From positions 1-64,000 of the forward strand of contig CAWISK010000015.1 of assembly GCA_963838805.1 (NCBI GenBank): 64,000 bases of DNA, written 5' to 3'. Position 1 is the first letter of the stretch. Every line of letters begins with the position of its first letter. The position numbers were made by a program, and so were the translations under genes. Shown piece after piece: positions 28,406 to 36,478 of the stretch. The notes below the pieces were generated by a model. That model did not search any database. It was not told the origin of the DNA and was given only the letters and a program-made list of their open reading frames with translations. This stretch comes from CAVRQM01 sp963838805 (GTDB lineage: Bacteria > Pseudomonadota > Alphaproteobacteria > Acetobacterales > Acetobacteraceae).

Positions 28406-29341
28406 CTGCGAACGGATCGCCCCATCCGCTACTTCCCTATCTTCCTCGATCTGCATGGCCGCCGCGCGCTGGTGCTGGGCCACGGTCCTGTGGCGGCGCG
28501 CAAGAGCGAGGCGCTGGCTCGCGCGGGAGCAGAGATCGTGCGGGCCGAGGCGTTTCAGGAGGGGCTGCTGGATGGCTGTGCCCTCGTTATCGGCGCCGAC
28601 GCACCCGAACCGGCGTTGCGCGCTCTCTCGGCGGCGGCGCACCGAGCCGGCATCCCGGTCAATGTCGTGGACCGTCCAGCACTGTGCAGCTTCATTTCCC
28701 CGGCGATCGTCAATCGCGACCCAATTATCGTCGCGATCTCCTCCGGTGGCATGGCACCGGTGCTGGCGCGCGACATCCGTTCCCGCATCGAGGCGTTGCT
28801 GCCGCCCCTCCTGGGCCGCCTGGCCGCCTTGCTCGCAAGTCTGCGGACGGAATTGCGCGCTACCTTGCCGGACCTCGCCGCTCGCAGGCGGGCGATCGAC
28901 CGTGTGCTGGCAGGACCGGCGGCGGCACTCGCCCTCGCCGGCAACGCCCCAGCCGCGCGCGAGGCAGCGCTGCGCGACATGGCGGCCGCGCAGGACGGGA
29001 CGGGGATGGTGTACCTGGTCGGTGCCGGCCCCGGCAGTCCCGACCTGCTGACCCTGCGCGCCCATCGGTTGCTGGGCGAGGCCGACGTGATCGTGCATGA
29101 CGCGCGGGTGAGCGATGCGGTGCTGGAGATGGCCCGACGCGACGCGGAACGGGTCAGTGCCGCCCCGGCCGATGCCGCCCCCTTGCTGATCCGCCTGTCA
29201 CGCGAGGGCCGCCGGATCGTCCATCTCATCCCCGGCGATCCGGGCAGCGAGACGGATCGCGCGGCACTCGCCGCCGCCGGCATCGCGTTCGAGATCGTCC
29301 CCGGCGTGCTATTGGGCGACCCAGCCGCCGTCGATGGGTAG
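28406..29341 (+). CDS. cysG: CysG-type siroheme synthase, truncated in the methyltransferase domain
   Basis: The coding pattern begins IRYFPIFLDLHGRRALVLGH before the first conventional start (GTG 28472). No ATG, GTG or TTG lies in frame upstream, so CTG 28406 is proposed. The precorrin-2 dehydrogenase/ferrochelatase domain (VNVVDRPALCSFISPAIVNR, AISSGGMAPVLARDIR) is complete. The SUMT domain starts MVYLVGAGPGSPDLLTLRAH but ends after FEIVPGVLLGDPAAVDG, about half the usual length. The last 33 bp overlap the antisense 3' end of bdhA, so the 3' half was probably lost by deletion. Precorrin-2 oxidation and chelation may survive; SAM-dependent methylation should not. Confidence 0.75.
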   Translation: MRTDRPIRYFPIFLDLHGRRALVLGHGPVAARKSEALARAGAEIVRAEAFQEGLLDGCALVIGADAPEPALRALSAAAHRAGIPVNVVDRPALCSFISPAIVNRDPIIVAISSGGMAPVLARDIRSRIEALLPPLLGRLAALLASLRTELRATLPDLAARRRAIDRVLAGPAAALALAGNAPAAREAALRDMAAAQDGTGMVYLVGAGPGSPDLLTLRAHRLLGEADVIVHDARVSDAVLEMARRDAERVSAAPADAAPLLIRLSREGRRIVHLIPGDPGSETDRAALAAAGIAFEIVPGVLLGDPAAVDG

Positions 29342-30094
29342 CGGCGCCCCGGTGATCGTGGCGGCGGCATCCGAGCACAGGAACACCACGAGTGCCCCGA
29401 TCTGTTCGGGCGTGGTGAACTCCGCCATCGGCTGCTTCTCGGTGAGCAGATCGTGTCGCACCGCCTCGATGCTGCGCCCCTCGCGCTGCGCCCGGCTCTC
29501 GATCTGCTGTTCCACGAGCGGCGTGCGCACCCATCCGGGGCAGATCGCATTGGCGGTGATGCCGCTGCCGGCCAGTTCCAGCGCGGTGACCTTGGTCAGC
29601 CCCAGCACGCCGTGCTTGGCCGCGACATAGGCGGCCTTCTGCGCGCTCGCCACCAGCCCGTGCGCCGAGGCGATGTTGATGATGCGGCCCCAGCCGCGCC
29701 GGCGCATCGCCGGGATCGCCGCCTTCGTGCAGCGGAACACGCCCGACAGGTTGATACCGATCACGCGATCCCATTGCTCGTCGGCGAATGTCTCGATGGG
29801 TGCCACGTGCTGCACGCCCGCGTTGTTCACCAGGATGTCGAGCCCGCCCAGCTTGTCCTGCGCCTGCGCCATCATGGCGCCAATCTGGGCCGGATTGCTG
29901 ATGTCCGCGTCCGAATAGCCGACCGGCACGCCGCAGCCGGTCGCCAACTCGTCACGCAGGCGGGCGATCTGCGCTGCGTCGCCAAACCCGTTCAGCAGGA
30001 TGCCAGCGCCTTCGCGCGCGAGCGCGCGGGCGATGCCGAGGCCGATGCCGCTGGTCGAGCCAGTCACCACCGCGACTTTTCCGGACAAGTTCAT
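29309..30094 (-). CDS. 3-hydroxybutyrate dehydrogenase
   Basis: 261 aa from ATG 30094 with AGGAGG upstream; the open frame extends far upstream antisense to parE, but this start fits the family. MNLSGKVAVVTGSTSGIGLG has TGxxxGIG; NNAGVQHVAPIE, IINIASAHGLVAS and AAYVAAKHGV carry the catalytic Ser, Tyr and Lys; WVRTPLVEQQI and the AEFTTPEQIGAL region are typical of D-3-hydroxybutyrate dehydrogenases. It oxidises 3-hydroxybutyrate to acetoacetate with NAD in PHB or ketone-body metabolism. Convergent with cysG, overlapping its end. Confidence 0.88.
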   Translation of the reverse strand: MNLSGKVAVVTGSTSGIGLGIARALAREGAGILLNGFGDAAQIARLRDELATGCGVPVGYSDADISNPAQIGAMMAQAQDKLGGLDILVNNAGVQHVAPIETFADEQWDRVIGINLSGVFRCTKAAIPAMRRRGWGRIINIASAHGLVASAQKAAYVAAKHGVLGLTKVTALELAGSGITANAICPGWVRTPLVEQQIESRAQREGRSIEAVRHDLLTEKQPMAEFTTPEQIGALVVFLCSDAAATITGAPLPIDGGWVAQ

Positions 30095-30214
30095 GGCGGA
30101 CCTCCTGCACGTACGACGTCTCAATCGGGGCGCGTTGCGTTGCAAGTCAAGCCGGCCGCCTTGCCCGGCTACGCGACGGATCGATAGAGTGCCTCCGGCA
30201 GACAGGAACACAGC

Positions 30215-32221
30215 ATGAACGACGACCTGTTCGGCGCCTCCGCCCCCATTCGCGGCAAGCCCGAACGCGATGCGGCGCAGACCACCGCCTCCTACTCCGC
30301 CCGCGATATCGAGGTGCTGGAGGGGCTGGAGCCGGTGCGCCGCCGTCCCGGCATGTATATCGGCGGCACCGATGAGGCGGCGCTGCACCATCTGGCGGCC
30401 GAAATCCTCGACAACGCCATGGACGAGGCGGTAGCGGGCCACGCGAGCAGCATCGAGGTGGGGCTGGAAGCGGCGGACGCCCTGTGCATTCGCGACAACG
30501 GCCGCGGCATTCCGGTCGATCCGCACCCGAAATTCCGCACCCTCTCGGCGCTGGAGGTGATTCTCACCACGCTGCATTCGGGCGGCAAGTTTTCCGGCCG
30601 CGCCTACCAGACCTCTGGCGGGCTGCATGGCGTCGGCAGCTCCGTGGTCAACGCCCTGTCGTCGCGGCTGGAGGTCGAGGTCGCGCGCGAGCGGGTGCTG
30701 TGGCGACAGGAATACGCGCGGGGCAAGCCGATGACCAAGCTCATCAATGCCGGCCCGGTGCAGAACCGGCGGGGCACCATGATCCGCTTCACCCCGGACC
30801 CGGAGATTTTCGGCAACCTCACCTTCTCGCCCGCCCGGCTGTACCGCCTGTGCCGCTCGAAAGCCTACCTGTTCCGCGGCGTCACGATCCGTTGGCGCTG
30901 CGAGCCGTCGCTGCTGAAGGGGATGCAAGACGCCCCTCCGGCCGAGGCGGTGCTGCACTTCCCGGGCGGTCTGCGCGACAGTCTGGAGGCCGATACCGAG
31001 GGCCTGGCACGCGTCAGCCAGCTCTGGGCCGGCGAGACCGATCTGGCCGGCGAGCGTGCCGGCCGGGTGGAATGGGCCGTCACCTGGCTGGAACGCGACG
31101 ACGGATTCCTGCATTCCTACTGCAACACTGTTCCCACCGCGCAGGGCGGCACGCACGAGGCCGGCTTTCGCGCGGCACTTCTGCGCGGCCTGCGCGGTTG
31201 GGGCGAGCAGCGCGGCAACAAGCGGGCCACCCAGATCACCGCCGAGGACATCGCCGGCGGCATGGCGGCGAAACTGTCCGCCTTTCTGCGCGATCCGCAA
31301 TTCCAGGGCCAGACCAAGGAGAAGCTGTCCAGCCCGGAAGCAGCAAGGCTGATCGAGACGGCGTTGCGCGACCGTTTCGACCATTTCCTGGCCGGCGATC
31401 CGGCGCAGGCGGACGCGTTGCTCGGCTTCGTGATCGAGCGGGCGGAGGACCGGCTGCGCCGGCGCGAGCTGCGCGACACGCCGCGCAAATCGGCCACGCG
31501 CCGGCTGCGGCTGCCCGGCAAGCTCACCGACTGCACGCTGGAAGACGCGCAGCGCACTGAGATCTTTCTGGTGGAAGGCGACAGCGCCGGCGGGTCGGCC
31601 AAGCAGGCGCGCGACCGCGCCACGCAGGCAGTCCTGCCGCTGCGCGGCAAGATCCTGAACGTCGCCAGCGCCAGCACGGAAAAACTGCGGCAGAATCAGG
31701 AACTGCGCGATCTGATCGAGGCGCTGGGCTGCGGCGTGGGCGAGCGTTTTGACCGCGTGCGGCTGCGCTACGGGCGCGTCATCATCATGACCGACGCCGA
31801 CGTGGATGGTGCGCATATCGCGAGCCTGCTGATGACCTTCTTCTATCGCGAGCTGCCGGAGCTGGTGCGGGGCGGGCATCTGTTCCTGGCACAGCCGCCG
31901 CTGTACCGGCTGACGCAGGGTGCGCGCTCGGTCTATGCGATGAACGACGCGGACCGGCTGCGCAAGGAGAAGCTGTTCAAGTCCGGCACAAAGATCGAGG
32001 TCAGCCGCTTCAAGGGTCTGGGGGAGATGCCGCCCTCGGCGCTGAAGGAAACCACGATGGACCCGGCACGGCGCACCCTGCTGAAGGTGGTCGTGGCGCC
32101 CGAGCAGCGGGCGGAGACGAACAGTCTGGTGGAGAGCCTGATGGGACGCCGGCCAGAGCTGCGCTTCCAGTTCATCCAGGAGCGCGCGGGATCGGTACAG
32201 GACGCCGACGTGGACGTATGA
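30215..32221 (+). CDS. parE: DNA topoisomerase IV subunit B
   Basis: 668 aa. The GHKL ATPase domain has EILDNAMDEAVAGHA, DNGRGIPVD and TSGGLHGVGSSVVNALSSR; the transducer domain follows (QGGTHEAGFRAALLRGL), then the TOPRIM domain with VEGDSAGGSAKQARDR and DADVDGAHIASLLMTFF, and the C-terminal RFKGLGEMPPSALKETTMDP. The short length without a GyrB-type insertion and PGMYIGGTDE identify ParE. It acts with ParC in chromosome decatenation. Intact. Confidence 0.95.
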   Translation: MNDDLFGASAPIRGKPERDAAQTTASYSARDIEVLEGLEPVRRRPGMYIGGTDEAALHHLAAEILDNAMDEAVAGHASSIEVGLEAADALCIRDNGRGIPVDPHPKFRTLSALEVILTTLHSGGKFSGRAYQTSGGLHGVGSSVVNALSSRLEVEVARERVLWRQEYARGKPMTKLINAGPVQNRRGTMIRFTPDPEIFGNLTFSPARLYRLCRSKAYLFRGVTIRWRCEPSLLKGMQDAPPAEAVLHFPGGLRDSLEADTEGLARVSQLWAGETDLAGERAGRVEWAVTWLERDDGFLHSYCNTVPTAQGGTHEAGFRAALLRGLRGWGEQRGNKRATQITAEDIAGGMAAKLSAFLRDPQFQGQTKEKLSSPEAARLIETALRDRFDHFLAGDPAQADALLGFVIERAEDRLRRRELRDTPRKSATRRLRLPGKLTDCTLEDAQRTEIFLVEGDSAGGSAKQARDRATQAVLPLRGKILNVASASTEKLRQNQELRDLIEALGCGVGERFDRVRLRYGRVIIMTDADVDGAHIASLLMTFFYRELPELVRGGHLFLAQPPLYRLTQGARSVYAMNDADRLRKEKLFKSGTKIEVSRFKGLGEMPPSALKETTMDPARRTLLKVVVAPEQRAETNSLVESLMGRRPELRFQFIQERAGSVQDADVDV

Positions 32222-32227
32222 GCACGC

Positions 32228-32251
32228 CCGCCACGGCCCGGGCCGTGGCGG
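32228..32251. terminator. 24-bp palindrome between convergent parE and HU genes
   Basis: CCGCCACGGCCC is followed directly by its complement GGGCCGTGGCGG, a perfect GC-rich palindrome 7 bp after the parE stop and 23 bp from the HU stop. Symmetry would serve both strands. There is no U-tract and no loop, so the terminator role is inferred. Confidence 0.5.
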
Positions 32252-32273
32252 TACAGCGCAGGACCGTTCCGTG

Positions 32274-32543
32274 TCAGACCTTTGTCTTGAGCGTGGGCGA
32301 CGCCTTGAAGCGCACGGTCTTGCCGGCCTTTACCTTGATCGGCTCGCCGGTGCGCGGATTCAGGCCCTTGCGCGCCTTGGTCTTGCGCACCGAGAAGGTG
32401 CCGAAGCTCGGCAGGGTGAATTTCTGGTTCTTCTTCAGCTCGCGCACGATCTCGTCGATCAGATAGCCGGCCGCGCGGGTCGCGGCGACGCCGGTCAGAT
32501 CGGCGGATTCCTGGAGCTTCTCCGCAATGAAAGCCTTGGACAT
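32274..32543 (-). CDS. HU-family DNA-binding protein
   Basis: 89 aa from ATG 32543, preceded by AGGAGGTCA. MSKAFIAEKLQESADLTGVA, the AGYLIDEIVRELKKNQKFTL dimer region, PSFGTFSVRKTKARKGLNPR and TGEPIKVKAGKTVRFKAS (DNA-binding arm) are the HU pattern with RNP replaced by LNPRTGE as usual. Nucleoid protein. Convergent with parE. Confidence 0.92.
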   Translation of the reverse strand: MSKAFIAEKLQESADLTGVAATRAAGYLIDEIVRELKKNQKFTLPSFGTFSVRKTKARKGLNPRTGEPIKVKAGKTVRFKASPTLKTKV

Positions 32544-32755
32544 TCGGGGTAGTGACCTCCTGCTATGCCGTGGCGAGTTGCAGGGCGACCCGTCACGGAC
32601 TGGAAAGATGCGCGTCGTATCAGCGGCTTTCGCGCCGTGCAAAAGATTTCTTGCGCGACGCGGGCATCGGCGGTCCGAACCGCCGCCGGGTTGCGGCCCG
32701 CAACGTGGGGCGCCACTTTGCGTTCCAGGCCGAACCACGACCGCAGGAGAGCAGA

Positions 32756-33631
32756 ATGCCCAGACCCGACGCGGCCGCTTCCGGCCAGTTCACGATCGGC
32801 GGCGATCTGGTGGTCAACCGCCTCGGCTTCGGCGCGATGCGCATCACCGGCCAAGGCATCTGGGGACCGCCCGCCGATCCCGAGGAAGCCAGACGCACGC
32901 TGCGCCGCGTCCCCGAACTGGGCATCGACCTGATCGACACCGCCGACAGCTACGGGCCCTTCGTGAGCGAAGAGCTGATCGCCGAGACGCTGCATCCCTA
33001 TGCCGGCCTCGTCATCGCGACAAAGGGTGGGCTTGTCCGACATGGCCCGAATATCTGGATGCCAGTGGGCCGGCCGGAATACCTGCGGCAATGCGTGCTG
33101 ATGAGCCTGCGCCGCCTGCGGATCGAGCGGGTCGATCTCTGGCAACTGCACCGCATCGACCCGAAGGTGCCACGCGACGAGCAGTTCGGCGTGATCGCCG
33201 ACATGCGCCGCGAGGGCCTGATCCGCCATGTCGGCCTGAGCGAGGTCAAGACGGAGGAGATTGCCGCTGCCACGAAGCACTTTCCGGTGGCGACCGTGCA
33301 GAACCGCTACAACCTGGTCGATCGCGCCAGCGAGGATGTCCTCGCCTATTGCGAGCAGCATGGCATCGGCTTCATTCCCTGGGCACCGCTTTCGGCGGGC
33401 GAGCTGGCGCGCGGCCATTCGGCCCTGACCGAGATCGCGTCCCGTCTGCACGCCACCCCCGGCCAGGTGGCGCTGGCCTGGGCGCTGAAGCGGTCGCGGT
33501 CGATGCTGCCGATTCCCGGCACCGGCAGCGTGGCCCATCTGGAGGAGAACGTGGCGGCGGCCTCGCTCGCGCTCACCGACGCCGATTTTCGGATGCTCGA
33601 CACCCAAGGGCGCGCGGCCTGGGCGGCATGA
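32756..33631 (+). CDS. aldo/keto reductase
   Basis: 291 aa from ATG 32756 with CAGGAGAG upstream. VNRLGFGAMRITGQGIWGPP begins the TIM barrel; DLIDTADSYGPFVSEELIAE carries the catalytic Asp and Tyr; VIATKGGL has the Lys; DLWQLHRIDPKV has the His. C-terminal RSMLPIPGTGSVAHLEENVA is the NADPH-binding loop. An oxidoreductase of unknown natural substrate. Divergent from HU. Confidence 0.88.
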   Translation: MPRPDAAASGQFTIGGDLVVNRLGFGAMRITGQGIWGPPADPEEARRTLRRVPELGIDLIDTADSYGPFVSEELIAETLHPYAGLVIATKGGLVRHGPNIWMPVGRPEYLRQCVLMSLRRLRIERVDLWQLHRIDPKVPRDEQFGVIADMRREGLIRHVGLSEVKTEEIAAATKHFPVATVQNRYNLVDRASEDVLAYCEQHGIGFIPWAPLSAGELARGHSALTEIASRLHATPGQVALAWALKRSRSMLPIPGTGSVAHLEENVAAASLALTDADFRMLDTQGRAAWAA

Positions 33632-33986
33632 GCTATCCTTGCGTCACCGCTCGCGGCGCAGGTGCCGCAACGGTGCAGAGGACGCATGGCCTTGACGCTC
33701 CCACACCGCCGTCATCCGCGTCTCGCGCGGCAATTTCGACCCAGCCCGTTGCCGAGAGTCAGTGCGCTCAGGCGGTAGCTGGCCGCGCTACTTCGTCGGC
33801 GCGGTCACCCATGCGGCTCGATGGTGCATGTCAGCGTCTGGAACAGCGATGGAAGCGCAGCAGATGGCGACTGAAGCCGATGATCGCGGCAGGACGCGGA
33901 TCACGTCGGACCTTCGACTAACCGGTCGCATGGAGCCTCTGACCGCCTCGCGTGCCGAGAGGCGGCAAGCTGCCTGAGTGGGAAGA
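33632..33986. other. gene-free stretch
   Basis: Short open frames exist on both strands but none shows a domain, ribosome site or consistent coding pattern. No repeat or hairpin of note was seen. Confidence 0.4.
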
Positions 33987-34439
33987 TCAGTCGGGGTCCG
34001 TTGAATATGCAAGGAAACGACTGATCGACCACTCTCCGTTCGGCTGCCGACGGAAGATATCGAGCCCTGGTTCCTGGCTGGTGTGGCGCACGCCACGCTG
34101 CTCCACCTCCAGCGTCCAGACCAGCCGCACAAAGGCAAGATCACCCGAAACGACGATTTCGCGGATGTCGGGCGTGTAGCTGAGACGCCGGGACTGGTCG
34201 GCGAGAACCTGGGCCAAATGACGACAGAGCTCCTCGCGGCCGCGATCCGCCGCACCTCTCACGGTCGCAATGAGATCCGGTGCGAACAGGCCGCACACAC
34301 CCGCCGCGTTCCGCGCGTTGAAATCGGCTGCCCAGTCCCGCAGCCGCTTCGAGATAGCCGCCGCGTCATTCTGCGCATCCGCACGGGCGCGCGGCGCTGC
34401 CGCCAGCACAAGCACCAGCGCGTAAACGGTCCCGGACAA
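33987..34439 (-). CDS. secreted NTF2-like (SnoaL/DUF4440-type) protein
   Basis: 150 aa. A hydrophobic N-terminus TVYALVLVLAAAPRARADA resembles a signal peptide with ARADA cleavage. ISKRLRDWAADFNARNAAGV, CGLFAPDLIATVRG, DIREIVVSGDLAFVRLVWTL and GLDIFRRQPNGEWSISRFLA match the NTF2-like cone fold (W/F at the edges). The same strand as, and 45 bp after, the quinohaemoprotein dehydrogenase, so it may share its transcript. Function unknown. Confidence 0.65.
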   Translation of the reverse strand: MSGTVYALVLVLAAAPRARADAQNDAAAISKRLRDWAADFNARNAAGVCGLFAPDLIATVRGAADRGREELCRHLAQVLADQSRRLSYTPDIREIVVSGDLAFVRLVWTLEVEQRGVRHTSQEPGLDIFRRQPNGEWSISRFLAYSTDPD

Positions 34440-34483
34440 GATCGTGCGCGCGGCCTATTCCGGTTCGCCTTGCAATAGCCTCG

Positions 34484-36364
34484 CTACGGCGTCGGAGCCA
34501 GCGCGATCAGCACGTTGCCGGGGCGGCCACCGTACAGCCCGTAGCCAGAGCTGACCAGCATCATGCCGCCCGCCACGACCGCTCCGCCCGCGTCGATCGA
34601 GCCACCATTCGCCTTGACGCCGTTGACCGTCGTGAACGGCCTGGCGGTGTCGAAATCCCACAGCACCTTGCCGGTCTGTGTCGCGTACGCCCGCATGTGA
34701 CCGTCCACCGAGCCCGACAGCACGTAGTCCGGCGTCGCCGTCACCGCCGCCGACTGCGCAGGACTGCAATTTTTCTGTCCTGCACACGCCTTGGCCGGAG
34801 GCGCGCTCCACAGCGTCGCCCCGGACGCGGCGTCGATCGCGTGCAGCCCGCCGCCCTTGTCCGGATCGAGCACCAGCCTCTGCCCGAGCACCAGGTTGGA
34901 AAAACCTACATCGGAGACGGCCGCGTACACGGTCCTGCCATCGGTGGCGGTGCCCCATTGCACGCCGCCCAGCGGGCCGCCGGCGCCGACGCGCTTGCTC
35001 CAGACGATCCGCCCCGCCTCATCGGGATCGAGCGCCCACAGCATCCCGGATTTCTGGCCGATGAGCAGCAGATGCTTGCCGTCGCCGAGCGTCACGAGGT
35101 TCGCTGATGTGCCGAGATCGAAATCGTGTCCGTGCGGTTCCGGACAATTCGTCTTGTCTGTCGAGAAGCAGGCGCCATTGCCCATATCGCCCGCCGTCAC
35201 CTGCCGGACCCATACGACCTTGCCGGTATCGAGCGAGATCGCCAGAACCGCATCGCTGGTGCCCGTGGCGGGCGCGGAATGATTGTCGCCCGTGCCGACA
35301 TACAGAAGCCCGCGCTTCGCGTCGATCGTGGGCGCGGCCCAGATCGACACCCCCGACGGGCCCCAGAGCTGCGCGCCGATCGCGTTCTTCGCGAGCGGTT
35401 GCGCATCCGGGATCGTGTAGGCGGTCCAGACGTTGCTCCCGGTCGCGGCGTCGAGTGCCGCGACCGCGCCGCGCCCCTTGCAGCACGGGTATTTCGGATC
35501 GACCGCCGCACTGTCGTCGCCGCCGGAGATCGGTACGTAGAGCCGCCCCTGGAACAGCACCGGCGCCCCGGTGACCTGTATTCTCGGCCCGTCGTCGGCC
35601 TTGACCTTCCAGACCGTCTTGCCGGTCGTCACATCGACCGAATAGGCGTGCCCGGCGCGATCGCCGAACAGTGCCACGTCCTGATTGCCGACATGGGCTA
35701 TGGTGATCGCCGTGCGAACGCCGGTGCTGGCGCGATAGTCCCAGTAATAGCAGCCGGACTTGGCATCGAGAGAGTAGACGTGACCGCTTTGGGTGCCGAC
35801 GAAAACGCGGCCGCCCGCGAGCGTGGGCTGGCCGAAGGCTGCCACCACGCCAGGGAAGCCGAACGCCCATTTGACCGCGAGCCGGGCAAGGTCGGCGGCC
35901 TTGATCCCCGGTTGCGCCTGATACCGCCAGTTCTCGAAATTGCCGCCCCAGCCGTTATATGAAGGTCCGCTCAGCGAGAATGGCGGGGGCGGGCCGGCGC
36001 AATGCCCCGCCATCGGAACCTCATCGGCGATCCTGCGGCCGGTGAGATATTCGGCGAGTGCGGCCCGCTGCGCTGGCGACAGCGCCGAGCCCGGTCCCTG
36101 CATGAGTCCGTCGGTCAGCGCCTGGACGATGAAGCTCGGCGACATCCTGTGTAACGTGGCCCGCGCTGGCGCCCGCGTGGCCGGATTGTCGTGACAGATC
36201 GCGCAGTTCTGGTCGAACACCGCCTGCTGCGGATCGGGCGGCGCGGGCGCGGAGCGGGCCGCTCCCGCACCGAATATCACGCCGCCGATGGCGAGAACGG
36301 GAACCAGCCACACGGGCGGCTTCCGCAGCAGCGATCGGTGATCCGGGTCCGCGGCATGCTTCAT
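34484..36364 (-). CDS. PQQ- and cytochrome c-containing dehydrogenase, polyvinyl-alcohol-dehydrogenase-like
   Basis: 626 aa. A signal/membrane segment VWLVPVLAIGGVIFGAGAAR precedes a cytochrome c domain (NCAICHDNPATRAPARATLH at ~54, with RMSP as possible Met ligand). An eight-bladed PQQ propeller follows: NWRYQAQPGIKAADLARLAV, FVGTQSGHVYSLDAKSGCYY, APTIDAKRGLLYVGTGDNHS, VQWGTATDGRTVYAAVSDVG. The order cytochrome then propeller and the length match polyvinyl-alcohol dehydrogenase (cytochrome) and relatives rather than ADH IIB enzymes, where the cytochrome is C-terminal. Periplasmic alcohol oxidation feeding cytochrome c; the substrate is not assignable. Confidence 0.78.
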   Translation of the reverse strand: MKHAADPDHRSLLRKPPVWLVPVLAIGGVIFGAGAARSAPAPPDPQQAVFDQNCAICHDNPATRAPARATLHRMSPSFIVQALTDGLMQGPGSALSPAQRAALAEYLTGRRIADEVPMAGHCAGPPPPFSLSGPSYNGWGGNFENWRYQAQPGIKAADLARLAVKWAFGFPGVVAAFGQPTLAGGRVFVGTQSGHVYSLDAKSGCYYWDYRASTGVRTAITIAHVGNQDVALFGDRAGHAYSVDVTTGKTVWKVKADDGPRIQVTGAPVLFQGRLYVPISGGDDSAAVDPKYPCCKGRGAVAALDAATGSNVWTAYTIPDAQPLAKNAIGAQLWGPSGVSIWAAPTIDAKRGLLYVGTGDNHSAPATGTSDAVLAISLDTGKVVWVRQVTAGDMGNGACFSTDKTNCPEPHGHDFDLGTSANLVTLGDGKHLLLIGQKSGMLWALDPDEAGRIVWSKRVGAGGPLGGVQWGTATDGRTVYAAVSDVGFSNLVLGQRLVLDPDKGGGLHAIDAASGATLWSAPPAKACAGQKNCSPAQSAAVTATPDYVLSGSVDGHMRAYATQTGKVLWDFDTARPFTTVNGVKANGGSIDAGGAVVAGGMMLVSSGYGLYGGRPGNVLIALAPTP

Positions 36365-36478
36365 GAGCGCACCTCAAGGGTATCGCATCGGCACTTCTCG
36401 CGCAATTCCGTTACTACGACCCGAGCCGCGGATCAAATCATCCCGGCAAGCCCGGGTGGCGCACACCACGTCTCCGGA

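Noticed and set aside
29309..31879. A continuous 856-codon open frame on the minus strand spanning bdhA and most of parE
   Set aside because: Only the first-mentioned end (29309-30094) is a real gene; the remainder is antisense to parE and has the composition of a shadow frame in high-GC DNA.
33762..33977. A 71-codon plus-strand frame in the 33.6-34.0 kb gap
   Set aside because: No ribosome site, no recognisable family and biased shadow-like composition.
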